6,445 bases of DNA from Desulfuromonadales bacterium (GCA_030640215.1 DAOWJU010000001.1:1-6445); one strand, 5' to 3'; shown: positions 1 to 6,218, counted from the stretch's first letter. Notes: generated by a model from the letters alone, not told the origin. Program-made: numbers and translations.

Positions 1-372
1 AGAGTCTATGGCGGCATCAGGTACGCAATCAGAGATGCGCATTACATGCTGACAAATGGCGTTGATGCAAGCAAGACCCAGCATATTTTGTATAGGATCA
101 GTACCAGCAAAAGCTTCGACATACTGCTCAGGGCTGTTACCGATAAAAGACTGTGGTTTTAAAGACCGATATTCCTCTGCGCTGCTGTCAGGCAACAACA
201 GATAACTTACCCCACCTGCCCCGCCTTCAAGCGCCAAGGCCATAAACTCACACTCTTTAGGTTGTTGGCCACCTTCATAAAAGGGAGGGAAGACAATACC
301 GGCAATCTTCGGAATTTGAAAACGTGATGCAAGGTCCAGAGCCAAATCCCGCATTTCAGTCATAATACGCAT
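1..372 (-). CDS. DUF4213/DUF364-type protein, N-terminal part (cut by window edge)
   Basis: This is an open frame of 124 codons running off the left edge, so the C-terminal part is missing. It begins MRIMTEMRDLALDLASRF. It then has a hydrophobic strand (IAGIVFPPFY), a Gly-rich stretch near residue 50 (EGGAGGVSYLLL), and a closing segment (IGNSPEQYVEAFAGTDP, then LGLACINAI). The layout of a 'GVSY' strand, a G-N-S loop, and 'DPI..MLGLACINA' resembles the N-terminal DUF4213 domain that precedes the Rossmann-like DUF364 domain in proteins annotated as putative heavy-metal chelators. No function has been firmly shown for this family, as far as I know. The ATG at 372 is preceded by AGGAAGAG with a 9-nt spacer; the ATG at 363 is a possible alternative. 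It lies 23 nt after the MoxR gene and is probably co-transcribed. The family call is from memory of the pattern and is moderately sure. Confidence 0.68.
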   Translation of the reverse strand, partial: MRIMTEMRDLALDLASRFQIPKIAGIVFPPFYEGGQQPKECEFMALALEGGAGGVSYLLLPDSSAEEYRSLKPQSFIGNSPEQYVEAFAGTDPIQNMLGLACINAICQHVMRISDCVPDAAIDS

Positions 373-395
373 AGGTCAGAACTCTTCCTTTTAGC

Positions 396-1238
396 TCAGC
401 GCCCGCGTCGCGACAGACCAACCAACCTCTCAAACAGCCCCACATCCTGCTCGTTTTTCAGTAGCGCACCGTGCAGAGGCGGAATCGATTTACCGGGAGA
501 TTTGCTGTGCAAAGCTTCAGCAGGAATCTCTTCGGCCACCAGCAGTTTGAGCCAATCGAGCAATTCTGAGGTGGAGGGTTTCTTTTTCAGGCCAGGCACT
601 TCACGCATGCCGAAGAAGGTTTCCAGAGCGCTCTTCAGCAACGACTGCTTGATTCCCGGATAATGAACCTCGACGATCTGCGCCATGGTCTCGGCCTCCG
701 GAAAGCGAATATAGTGAAAAAAACAGCGCCGCAAAAAGGCATCGGGCAGTTCTTTTTCATTGTTGCTGGTGATGATAATCACCGGCCGGTGTTTTGCTGT
801 GATCAGTTGTCGGGTCTCGTAGACGTAGAACTCCATCCGATCGAGTTCCTGCAACAAATCATTAGGGAATTCAATGTCGGCCTTGTCGACCTCATCGATC
901 AACAGCACTGCTCGCTGTTCTGATTCGAAAGCTTCCCACAATTTGCCCTTGACGATGTAGTTGCCGATATCATGCACCCGCTCATCACCGAGCTGTGAAT
1001 CGCGCAGGCGGGAGACAGCATCATATTCGTACAAGCCTTGATTCGCCTTGGTGGTTGATTTGACATGCCACTGATAGAGCGGCATATCCAAAGCTCGGGC
1101 CACCTCCTCTGCGAGCATGGTCTTACCGGTACCGGGCTCTCCCTTGATCAGCAAAGGTCGGCCCAGAGTGATGGCAGCATTCACTGCCAGGTTAAGATCA
1201 TCTGTCGCTACATAAGAATCGGTTCCGGTAAATCTCAT
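396..1238 (-). CDS. MoxR-family AAA+ ATPase (CoxD-like)
   Basis: This is an AAA+ ATPase of the MoxR class, cytosolic chaperones thought to help assemble or activate metal-cofactor enzymes and complexes. Counted from the ATG at 1238 (280 residues), the Walker A is GEPGTGKT at 33-40, the Walker B is LLIDE near 112-116 followed by VDKAD, sensor 1 is IIITSNN near 154-160, and the LRRC after it holds the likely arginine finger. The pattern 'EFPNDLLQELDRMEFYVYETR' splits as EFPNDLLQELDRM plus EFYVYETR and is typical of the CoxD-like branch, whose CoxD member takes part in maturing the Mo/Cu centre of aerobic CO dehydrogenase. A GTG at 1241 is directly in front. I chose the ATG because GAGGAAG lies 8 nt upstream of it, but the GTG (5 nt spacing) cannot be excluded. 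MoxR genes usually sit beside a VWA-domain gene; the next gene here is a DUF4213 type instead. Confidence 0.93.
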   Translation of the reverse strand: MRFTGTDSYVATDDLNLAVNAAITLGRPLLIKGEPGTGKTMLAEEVARALDMPLYQWHVKSTTKANQGLYEYDAVSRLRDSQLGDERVHDIGNYIVKGKLWEAFESEQRAVLLIDEVDKADIEFPNDLLQELDRMEFYVYETRQLITAKHRPVIIITSNNEKELPDAFLRRCFFHYIRFPEAETMAQIVEVHYPGIKQSLLKSALETFFGMREVPGLKKKPSTSELLDWLKLLVAEEIPAEALHSKSPGKSIPPLHGALLKNEQDVGLFERLVGLSRRGR

Positions 1239-1277
1239 CACATTTACTTCCTCAATTTATTTTTTTAGCAAGCCAGC

Positions 1278-1442
1278 TCATTGATTGTCCGACAGCCTGC
1301 TTAGCAGATCCAGATTTCGACGTACAAAATCGGAGACAGTACGACCGGACAGCTTCGCCAGTTGCTCCAACAGGATTTTCTCCTCATGATTTACACGAAA
1401 AGTGACGATATGTCTCACCGGATCATCAGAATGTCTTGCCAT
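1278..1442 (-). CDS. Small ribbon-helix-helix (CopG/Arc-like) protein
   Basis: This 54-residue protein begins MARHSDDPVRHIVTFRVN and ends SRLSDNQ. The layout fits a ribbon-helix-helix DNA-binding protein. It has a short basic N-terminus, then a beta strand with alternating hydrophobic residues (HIVTFRV), helix 1 (HEEKILLEQLAKLSG), a turn, then RTVSDFVRRNLDLL as helix 2. The 'R-T-V-S-D-F-V-R' segment is the typical loop and second helix of CopG/Arc-type proteins. The ATG at 1442 has AAGGGGG 8 nt upstream, a good Shine-Dalgarno sequence. The gene is 36 nt upstream of the MoxR gene and 110 nt after fdhD, so it may open a separate transcription unit and repress it; that is inference. No toxin gene follows, which argues against a classic toxin-antitoxin pair. 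It could also be a relic of a MobC/plasmid-type protein. Confidence 0.75.
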   Translation of the reverse strand: MARHSDDPVRHIVTFRVNHEEKILLEQLAKLSGRTVSDFVRRNLDLLSRLSDNQ

Positions 1443-1552
1443 GGCTAAAGCCCCCTTGATGCTCTTACATGGAGAACACGAATCAATACATTACACCAGC
1501 TGACCAATAGAAGTCATAATCAGGTTAAGTCTCAGAGTAACTCGTGGTTTTC

Positions 1553-2329
1553 CTACAATTGCAACTGTTGTGGATGACTGTAAATTTCCATACTACTGCC
1601 ACGCAGATAGCCAACCATAGTGATCCCGGCTTGCTCGCTGAGTTCGATGGCTCGATCGGTTGGCGAGGTGCGCGAGGCTATCAGACCGACACCAAGTCGC
1701 GCAGCTTTAGCGACCATCTCGGAAGAGATGCGCCCGGAGGTGACCAGCATCTTATCCTGCGCATCGATTCCCTTAAAGAGGGCTTCGCCAGCGAGTCGGT
1801 CGAGGGTGTTGTGACGACCGAGATCCTCGGCATAGAGCAGCAGTCCGTCAACGTCTCCGATGGCCGCAGAATGGATACCGCCGTGGCTGCGATACTGTTC
1901 AGCATGACCATGCAGCTCTTTCATCAGGCGGAACAGCTCCTCGCTCCGATAACTGCGTGAACTTTGTTGAGAAGGATTGAGTAAATTTTGCGGCAGGTTG
2001 TAGGAGATGCCGGTGCCGCAACCGGATGTCAGAGTTGGTTGCAGCTGCTCAGGCAACTCAGCCCGAAGACGAAGTTCGGCAAGGCCGTATTCGCTGCAAA
2101 CCCCCATGGAGAGGATATCATCAAGAGTGTCGATAAATCCCTGCAGGCGGAAAAAACCGACAAGCAGGAAGTTGAGCTGATGCGGTGAGCAGACCAGAGT
2201 TGCTAATTCGCGACCGTTGACCCGTAATCGCAACGGATATTCCTCAACGACTTTACGCTCGGCCTGTTCAACCTGTCCTTGTACGACACGGACAATTTTT
2301 TGTGTAGATTGTTCTGCCATATCCGCCAT
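1553..2329 (-). CDS. fdhD: Formate dehydrogenase accessory sulfurtransferase FdhD
   Basis: FdhD transfers sulfur from a cysteine desulfurase to the Mo/W-bis-pyranopterin cofactor of formate dehydrogenase, a step needed for its activity. The 258-residue length is normal. Family marks are visible in order: CSPHQLNFLLVGFFRLQGFI (47-66), the active-site loop TSGCGTG (101-107), GGIHSAA (150-156), EDLGRHNTLDR (168-178), TSGRISSEMV (197-206) and SRTSPTDRAIEL (219-230). The catalytic loop has one cysteine, Cys104, where the E. coli protein has a C-x-x-C pair; other anaerobe homologues also appear to carry an S-G-C-G form, to my recollection. The ATG at 2329 is preceded, 9 nt away, by the G-run at the edge of the hairpin repeat; an ATG at 2320 would remove three residues. 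It follows the redox operon in the same direction across a 93-nt gap, which suggests that the operon's partner enzyme is a formate dehydrogenase. Confidence 0.96.
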   Translation of the reverse strand: MADMAEQSTQKIVRVVQGQVEQAERKVVEEYPLRLRVNGRELATLVCSPHQLNFLLVGFFRLQGFIDTLDDILSMGVCSEYGLAELRLRAELPEQLQPTLTSGCGTGISYNLPQNLLNPSQQSSRSYRSEELFRLMKELHGHAEQYRSHGGIHSAAIGDVDGLLLYAEDLGRHNTLDRLAGEALFKGIDAQDKMLVTSGRISSEMVAKAARLGVGLIASRTSPTDRAIELSEQAGITMVGYLRGSSMEIYSHPQQLQL

Positions 2330-2335
2330 TCTTTC

Positions 2336-2420
2336 AATCCCCCCTCGCCCCCCTTTGACAAAGGGGGTAATCTCTAGCTCTCTTGCCTCCCCCTTCTGTA
2401 AAGGGGGATTGAGGGGGATT
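2336..2420. repeat. Inverted pair of C5/G5-rich hairpins (interspersed-repeat type)
   Basis: The 85-bp element almost fills the gap between fdhD and the gene upstream of it. Two hairpins are visible. The first is CCCCCTTT-GAC-AAAGGGGG at 2349-2367, a perfect 8-bp stem. The second is CCCCCTT-CTGTA-AAGGGGG at 2389-2407, a 7-bp stem. The outer arms, 2336-2356 and 2400-2420, are also imperfect inverted copies of each other (AATCCCCC, a short spacer, CCCCCTTT). The whole is therefore a palindrome of two mini-palindromes. Elements of this composition occur as scattered repeats in many deltaproteobacterial genomes, to my recollection. The copy number in this genome cannot be judged from one window. 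Confidence 0.85.
2339..2345 (-). promoter_or_regulatory. Probable fdhD ribosome binding site inside the repeat arm
   Basis: Read on the minus strand this is AGGGGGG, 9 nt before the ATG at 2329. It is the only purine-rich anti-Shine-Dalgarno-like stretch near the start, and it belongs to the outer arm of the hairpin repeat. If the repeat folds into its long form, this site would be paired with the opposite arm and hidden. It is a weak match to the ideal AGGAGG, so this assignment is tentative. Confidence 0.45.
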
Positions 2421-2422
2421 TC

Positions 2423-3043
2423 TCAGCCGCAGCTATTGCAGCCTTTTGTGGATGACGCCGGTGGAGACATCAGCGCCTCGGTTAAAACGTATGCAGCCTG
2501 TAACGCTGAGGTGGGACAGAGCGGGAAACATTCTTTGCAGTCCCAGCATTCCCTGATGGCGACCTCCGGAATGAAATCGATTTCGCGCTTTGCTCCACGG
2601 TCAAAGAAACCAACCGCATGCTTCTTTTTGACCTCAGCGCAATATCGCACACAAAGACCACAGAGAATGCAAAACGAGGACTCTGCTTCAAAACGATCCT
2701 TATCCGCTCCATACACTTGGGCTAGCTCCTGCAGTTCCTCAGAATCGGGCGCGTGAGCCAGCATCTGTTCCAAAAGCACCTTGCGGATTTTGTCCACTTT
2801 CTCGGATCGGGTTCTTACAACCAGGTCATTTTCTACTGGCTGCAGGCAGGCAGCGACAAGATTAGTCGTCCCACGAGCATCAGCTTCAACTGTGCAGACC
2901 CGGCAAGCTCCATAAGGTGCAAGTTTCTCATGGTCACAAAGGGTCGGAATAGAGACCCCTACGCTGCGCGCCGCCTCCAGAATAGTCATGCCTTCCTTGG
3001 CGGTCACTTTCTTTCCATCAATCTGCAAAAGGATTTCGCTCAT
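2423..3043 (-). CDS. NuoG-N/HoxU-like iron-sulfur subunit ([2Fe-2S] plus two [4Fe-4S])
   Basis: This 206-residue electron-transfer protein corresponds to the N-terminal part of NuoG, HoxU or the ferredoxin end of NAD-linked formate dehydrogenases. A plant-type [2Fe-2S] domain fills residues 1-75, with likely ligands Cys36, Cys47, Cys50 and Cys66. Two [4Fe-4S] sites follow: Cys125-x2-Cys128-x2-Cys131-x3-Cys135 and Cys166-x2-Cys169-x2-Cys172-x3-Cys176. The middle segment (MLAHAPDSEELQELAQVYG) lacks the extra Cys residues of the NuoG His-Cys cluster, so three clusters are expected. The tail ends in C-N-S-C-G (Cys202 and Cys205). No Mo-binding domain is present, so the catalytic subunit must be separate. 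The ATG at 3043 follows the nuoF stop by 3 nt, with TAGGA inside the end of nuoF as its ribosome site, which implies translational coupling. It likely docks on NuoF and carries electrons to or from a formate dehydrogenase or hydrogenase. Confidence 0.9.
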   Translation of the reverse strand: MSEILLQIDGKKVTAKEGMTILEAARSVGVSIPTLCDHEKLAPYGACRVCTVEADARGTTNLVAACLQPVENDLVVRTRSEKVDKIRKVLLEQMLAHAPDSEELQELAQVYGADKDRFEAESSFCILCGLCVRYCAEVKKKHAVGFFDRGAKREIDFIPEVAIRECWDCKECFPLCPTSALQAAYVLTEALMSPPASSTKGCNSCG

Positions 3044-3046
3044 TAT

Positions 3047-4957
3047 TTATCCTAAGTTTCTTGCTTCTTCAGCTATGGCAACAGGAACAGGTTCACCGGA
3101 CATCACTTTCACCGCACCAAAGGCTTTGGGACAAGCGTCAACACAAGAGCCGCACCGGGTGCATTTATCCTGATCGATGACGTGAATCCGTTTCTTGCCA
3201 CCCTCAATCGCTTCCGCAGGGCACTGTTTAAAACAAGCTCCGCAGGCTTTGCACTTGTCCGGTTCGATATAGAACGCGATCAATGCCTTGCAGGAGAGTG
3301 CCGGACATCTTTGCTCCTTGATGTGCGCCTCATACTCATCCTTGAAATAGCGTAACGTGCTAAGAACCGGGTTGGGAGCGGTTTTACCCAGAGCGCAAAG
3401 AGAGGCACCCTTGGTGGTCTCGGCCAGTTCCAGCAAAAGTTCCAGGTCGCTCTCGGTACCCAATCCTTTGGTGATATTGGTGAGAATCTTGAGCATCTGT
3501 CTGATGCCTTCGCGACACGGATTGCATTTACCGCACGATTCATCACTAAGAAAGGCGAGGAAATATCTGGCAAGATCAACCAGACAGGTATCCTCATCCA
3601 TGACGATCATGCCGCCAGAGCCCATCATTGCACCAGCCTGGGTCAACTCGTCAAAATCGACTTTTGTGTCGAGGAGATTTTCCGGGATACAACCACCGGA
3701 GGGGCCACCTGTCTGCACCGCCTTGAACTTCTTCTCTCCGGGCACCCCGCCGCCAATCTTATAGATGATGTCGCGCAAGGTTGCGCCCATAGGCACTTCT
3801 ACCAAGCCGGTATTGTTTACCTTACCGACCAGCGAAAAAATCTTGGTCCCTTTGCTTTTTTCGGTACCAATCGAATTAAAAAAATCTGCACCTTTACTGA
3901 TTATCAAGGGGATATTGGACCATGTCTCAACATTATTAATATTGGTCGGCTTACCCCAGAGTCCTTTAGTCGCCGGGAACGGTGGCCTGGCATTGGGTTC
4001 GCCGGGCAAGCCTTCAAGAGACTTGAGCAGCGAGGTCTCCTCACCACAAATAAAAGCTCCAGCGCCTCGATGCACCTTAACCGTGAAATCAAACCCGGAA
4101 CCAAGGATATCCTGACCGAGCAGTCCATAATCCTCGGCCTTCTTGATGGCGATCTCCAGGTTGTCCACTGCCAGAGGATATTCCTGGCGAACATAAACAT
4201 AGCCTTCATTTGAGCCGATGGCATAGGCACCGATCATCAAGCCTTCAAGCACACCGTAAGGGTTGCCTTCCATCAGTGAGCGGTCCATGTAAGCACCCGG
4301 GTCGCCTTCATCGCAGTTGACGACAACATACTTCTTATCGCCCGGAGCCTTGCGAGCAAAATCCCACTTAACACCAGAAGGAAAACCGGCTCCGCCTCGA
4401 CCGCGAAGATTTGCATCTTTCACTTCGCCAACAACCTGCTCGGGCGTCATCTCGAAGAGCGTTTTAACCAGGGCTTGATAGCCACCGACGGCGAGATAAT
4501 CTTCAAGACTTTTGGGGTCAATTTTCAGGTTGAAGCCAAGGACCAGACGTTCCTGATTCTTGTAAAAGGGAATATCCTCTTCAAGGGTGGTGTTTTCGCC
4601 TGAGTTGGGATCGACATAGAGTAAACGCTCGATAATCTTCTTCTCTTTTATCGTCTCGGAGATAATCTCAGCAATGTCTTCTGGCTTTACTTTGAGGTAA
4701 CAGATGCCTTCAGGGTAAATGACAACAATCGGGCCTTGCTCACAAAAACCGTGACAACCAGTCCTTCGAAAATGGACATCATCTGCCACTCCCTGTGATT
4801 CCATTTCCTCTTCAATCGCCGCAGCAACTTTCCCACAACCAGTCGCATGACAGGCACTACCGGAACAGAGCGTAAGGCAAGGCTGATCTGGATCCCTTTG
4901 CGAGAGGATCTCCTGGCGAAGCGCATCCAATTCGGCAGATGAATTTATCCTTGGCAT
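3047..4957 (-). CDS. nuoF: NuoF-like NADH-binding flavoprotein with extra iron-sulfur domains
   Basis: The 636-residue protein is of the HydB/HndC/NuoF type, the NAD(H)- and FMN-binding subunit of soluble hydrogenases and formate dehydrogenases. In order it has: a thioredoxin-like [2Fe-2S] domain with CSGSAC (Cys31, Cys36) and CHGFC (Cys68, Cys72); the FMN/NADH loop RGRGGAGFPSGVKW (185-198); NCDEGDPGAYMDR (214-226); GAGAFICGEETSLL (298-311); an SLBB region around 375-440; the N3-type [4Fe-4S] site CGKCNPC (Cys475, Cys478, Cys481) with Cys521; and a C-terminal 2x[4Fe-4S] ferredoxin (Cys569, 572, 575, 579 and 599, 602, 605, 609). The fused N- and C-terminal domains are absent from respiratory NuoF and mark the bifurcating or soluble type. 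The ATG at 4957 has AAGGGA 5 nt upstream and lies 9 nt after the nuoE stop. It probably oxidises or reduces NAD(H) for the complex. Confidence 0.95.
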   Translation of the reverse strand: MPRINSSAELDALRQEILSQRDPDQPCLTLCSGSACHATGCGKVAAAIEEEMESQGVADDVHFRRTGCHGFCEQGPIVVIYPEGICYLKVKPEDIAEIISETIKEKKIIERLLYVDPNSGENTTLEEDIPFYKNQERLVLGFNLKIDPKSLEDYLAVGGYQALVKTLFEMTPEQVVGEVKDANLRGRGGAGFPSGVKWDFARKAPGDKKYVVVNCDEGDPGAYMDRSLMEGNPYGVLEGLMIGAYAIGSNEGYVYVRQEYPLAVDNLEIAIKKAEDYGLLGQDILGSGFDFTVKVHRGAGAFICGEETSLLKSLEGLPGEPNARPPFPATKGLWGKPTNINNVETWSNIPLIISKGADFFNSIGTEKSKGTKIFSLVGKVNNTGLVEVPMGATLRDIIYKIGGGVPGEKKFKAVQTGGPSGGCIPENLLDTKVDFDELTQAGAMMGSGGMIVMDEDTCLVDLARYFLAFLSDESCGKCNPCREGIRQMLKILTNITKGLGTESDLELLLELAETTKGASLCALGKTAPNPVLSTLRYFKDEYEAHIKEQRCPALSCKALIAFYIEPDKCKACGACFKQCPAEAIEGGKKRIHVIDQDKCTRCGSCVDACPKAFGAVKVMSGEPVPVAIAEEARNLG

Positions 4958-4966
4958 AATTTTCCC

Positions 4967-5431
4967 TTATTCACAGCTACAGTCACAGTTTTTCAGTACT
5001 TCTACAGTCTCGGCCGGCTCCACATTGCCATGATATTCGCCATCAACAACAATGACCGGCCCCAGAGCGCAGCAACCGAGACAGTTCACGGTCTCAACAC
5101 TGAAGTTCAAATCCGGATCGGTTTCACCTGATTTGACACCAGTCACTTCCTCAACCGTATCAAGAATACGTTCCGCACCCCGAACATGGCAGGCCGTGCC
5201 CATGCAGACGTGAACCTCATGACGGCCCTTGGGGACAAGGCTGAAGGTTTTATAAAAAGTGGTGATATGCTGAATCTGGCTCATGGGCACATCCAGCTTC
5301 TCACTGACCCGGGTAAGCACCGTCTTGGGCAGCCATTTGTTCTGTCTCTGGATCTCCAGCAAGACTTGTATCAGCGAACTGGCTTCACCATGATGTTTAT
5401 CAATAATCTGATCGACTGTGCCAATATCCAT
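4967..5431 (-). CDS. nuoE: NuoE/HoxE-like [2Fe-2S] subunit
   Basis: This is a 154-residue thioredoxin-fold ferredoxin subunit that partners NuoF in NAD(H)-linked complexes. A helical N-terminal region (LIQVLLEIQRQNKWLPKTVL, residues 20-39) is followed by the usual VPMSQIQHITTFYKTF segment. The [2Fe-2S] ligands are Cys76 and Cys81 (CMGTAC) and Cys117 and Cys121 (CLGCC, in which Cys120 is extra). The length is normal for the family. The C-terminus carries an unusual Cys-rich tail, N-C-D-C-S-C-E (Cys149, 151, 153). The ATG at 5431 has AAGGA 8 nt upstream, and the gene is 19 nt after mvhD. The cluster probably takes part in electron transfer beside the NuoF flavin. Confidence 0.94.
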   Translation of the reverse strand: MDIGTVDQIIDKHHGEASSLIQVLLEIQRQNKWLPKTVLTRVSEKLDVPMSQIQHITTFYKTFSLVPKGRHEVHVCMGTACHVRGAERILDTVEEVTGVKSGETDPDLNFSVETVNCLGCCALGPVIVVDGEYHGNVEPAETVEVLKNCDCSCE

Positions 5432-5450
5432 TATTATCGTCCTTTATCAA

Positions 5451-6218
5451 CTAGGCCAAAGCAAAGCTTTTTAGTTCCTCATCGAAGCTGAGCAAACCGA
5501 GCCGCGAAGAGCTGTTGAGATGTCTGGATACTTCCGCTGGTTCCAAGCCAAGAGTTTCGGCAATGTCTCGTGCAGAAAGAGGATTGCCCTGTAGCAGCAG
5601 CATAATCTGGCTGACCGCCAATTTATCCACCACCAGTTCATCAAATAGCCTGTTCATCTCGTCGCTGGCGAAATATTCTGTGTAGGCTTCCTCAGTATCA
5701 AAACGTACCCGCAGTCTCTCCCGCTCCACCAGCTTAATGTAAGGGATCAGCTTCGAAACCGCTTCCAGCTTGAGCTTCAATATGTTTTCATTGATGCCCT
5801 CGCCTTTACCGAGAGGTCCCGCTTCCTTCAATTGTTTGCCAAAATCATTCATGACTTCGGCGTAGCGTGTTCCCTCAGAGGCGGAGATCCATTCAAGACG
5901 CAGCCTTTTGGGGTTCACACCGACATGTTGCAATAATTTTCTACATAAATGCATATTGAACAATGCATCGTAATTGCCTTCCGTCACATAATGACATTCG
6001 CCAAGCCAACAGCCGCCAATAAAGACCCCATCCGCTCCATTTGAGAACGCACGAAGGACAAATGACAGGTCAACTCGACCAGTGCACATAACACGAATAA
6101 TCTTTGTTTCAGTTGTATATTGCAGTCTGGAAACTCCAGCCAGGTCAGCAGCGCCGTACGCTCACCATGTGCACAAAAAGCCTATGACACTGGGTTTAAA
6201 TTCAAAATCAGCAGACAT
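5451..6218 (-). CDS. mvhD: MvhD/FlpD-type [2Fe-2S] subunit, predicted selenoprotein with C-terminal winged helix
   Basis: The family links hydrogenases or formate dehydrogenases to HdrA. Reading through the TGA at 6162-6164 gives one 255-residue frame. Residues 11-32 read VIGFLCTW-U-AYGAADLAG, then VSRLQY and IIRVMCTGRVDLSFVLRAF, the ordinary FlpD order. Cys16 and Sec19 form C-x-x-U; further cysteines are Cys45, Cys70 and Cys75 (GGCWLGECHY). The frame is intact on both sides of the TGA, with no frameshift. The FlpD domain ends near residue 140. Residues 201-248 (QIMLLLQGNPLSARDIAETL, then GLEPAEVSRHLNSSSRLGLL) look like a winged helix-turn-helix. The ATG at 6218 has a perfect AAGGAGGT whose AAGGAGG core ends 5 nt upstream; the ATG at 6089 would lose the first half of the cluster domain. 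It lies 59 nt after hdrA. Selenocysteine in this position is known for methanogen VhuD and, to my recollection, deltaproteobacterial relatives. Confidence 0.92.
6123..6143 (-). promoter_or_regulatory. Candidate bacterial SECIS hairpin in mvhD
   Basis: On the mRNA, CUGGA-GUU-UCCAG forms a perfect 5-bp stem with a 3-nt loop (6139-6127). The stem can be extended by G-C and C-G pairs separated by G·A and U·U mismatches. The stem starts 22 nt and the loop 27 nt after the UGA, inside the roughly 16-37 nt window described for bacterial SECIS elements, and the loop carries a G-U. The hairpin is small and was found by eye, without folding. Confidence 0.55.
6162..6164 (-). other. In-frame TGA, predicted selenocysteine codon (Sec19 of MvhD)
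   Basis: The TGA falls at the second cysteine position of the family's C-x-x-C motif (C-T-W-U-A-Y). The coding frame shows typical FlpD residues both before it (VIGFLCTW) and after it (AYGAADLAG, VSRLQY). A strong ribosome site precedes the upstream ATG. A cysteine-to-UGA replacement at a ligand position is the usual signature of a selenoprotein. Confidence 0.85.

Noticed and set aside
1239..1241. GTG at 1241 as the MoxR start
   Set aside because: The next codon is ATG with better spacing (8 nt) to GAGGAAG. The difference is one residue.
1443..1552. Promoter and operator for the RHH gene in the 110-nt gap after fdhD
   Set aside because: Only weak -35/-10 look-alikes (such as TTGATT or TAATGT) at poor spacing, and no clear palindrome. 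A promoter here is plausible from the layout but not supported by sequence.
2336..2420. Hairpin pair as an intrinsic terminator or a short CRISPR array
   Set aside because: No U-run follows either hairpin on the minus-strand transcript, and there are only two mirror-oriented units with no regular spacers.
1544..2756. Plus-strand open frames of 138 and 179 codons opposite fdhD and the ferredoxin subunit gene
   Set aside because: They are antisense to well-recognised genes, show no domain pattern, and the second one runs through the hairpin repeat.
3357..4115. Plus-strand open frames opposite nuoF
   Set aside because: They mirror the codon structure of nuoF and have no recognisable motif or clear ribosome site.
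6087..6089. ATG at 6089 as the start of a 212-residue MvhD-like protein
   Set aside because: It lacks a Shine-Dalgarno sequence and cuts off the conserved FlpD N-terminus, which is present in frame upstream behind a perfect ribosome site.
6162..6164. TGA as a nonsense mutation making a pseudogene
   Set aside because: The frame on both sides is intact and typical of the family, and TGA sits at a Cys ligand position with a hairpin at SECIS distance. A sequencing error cannot be fully excluded.
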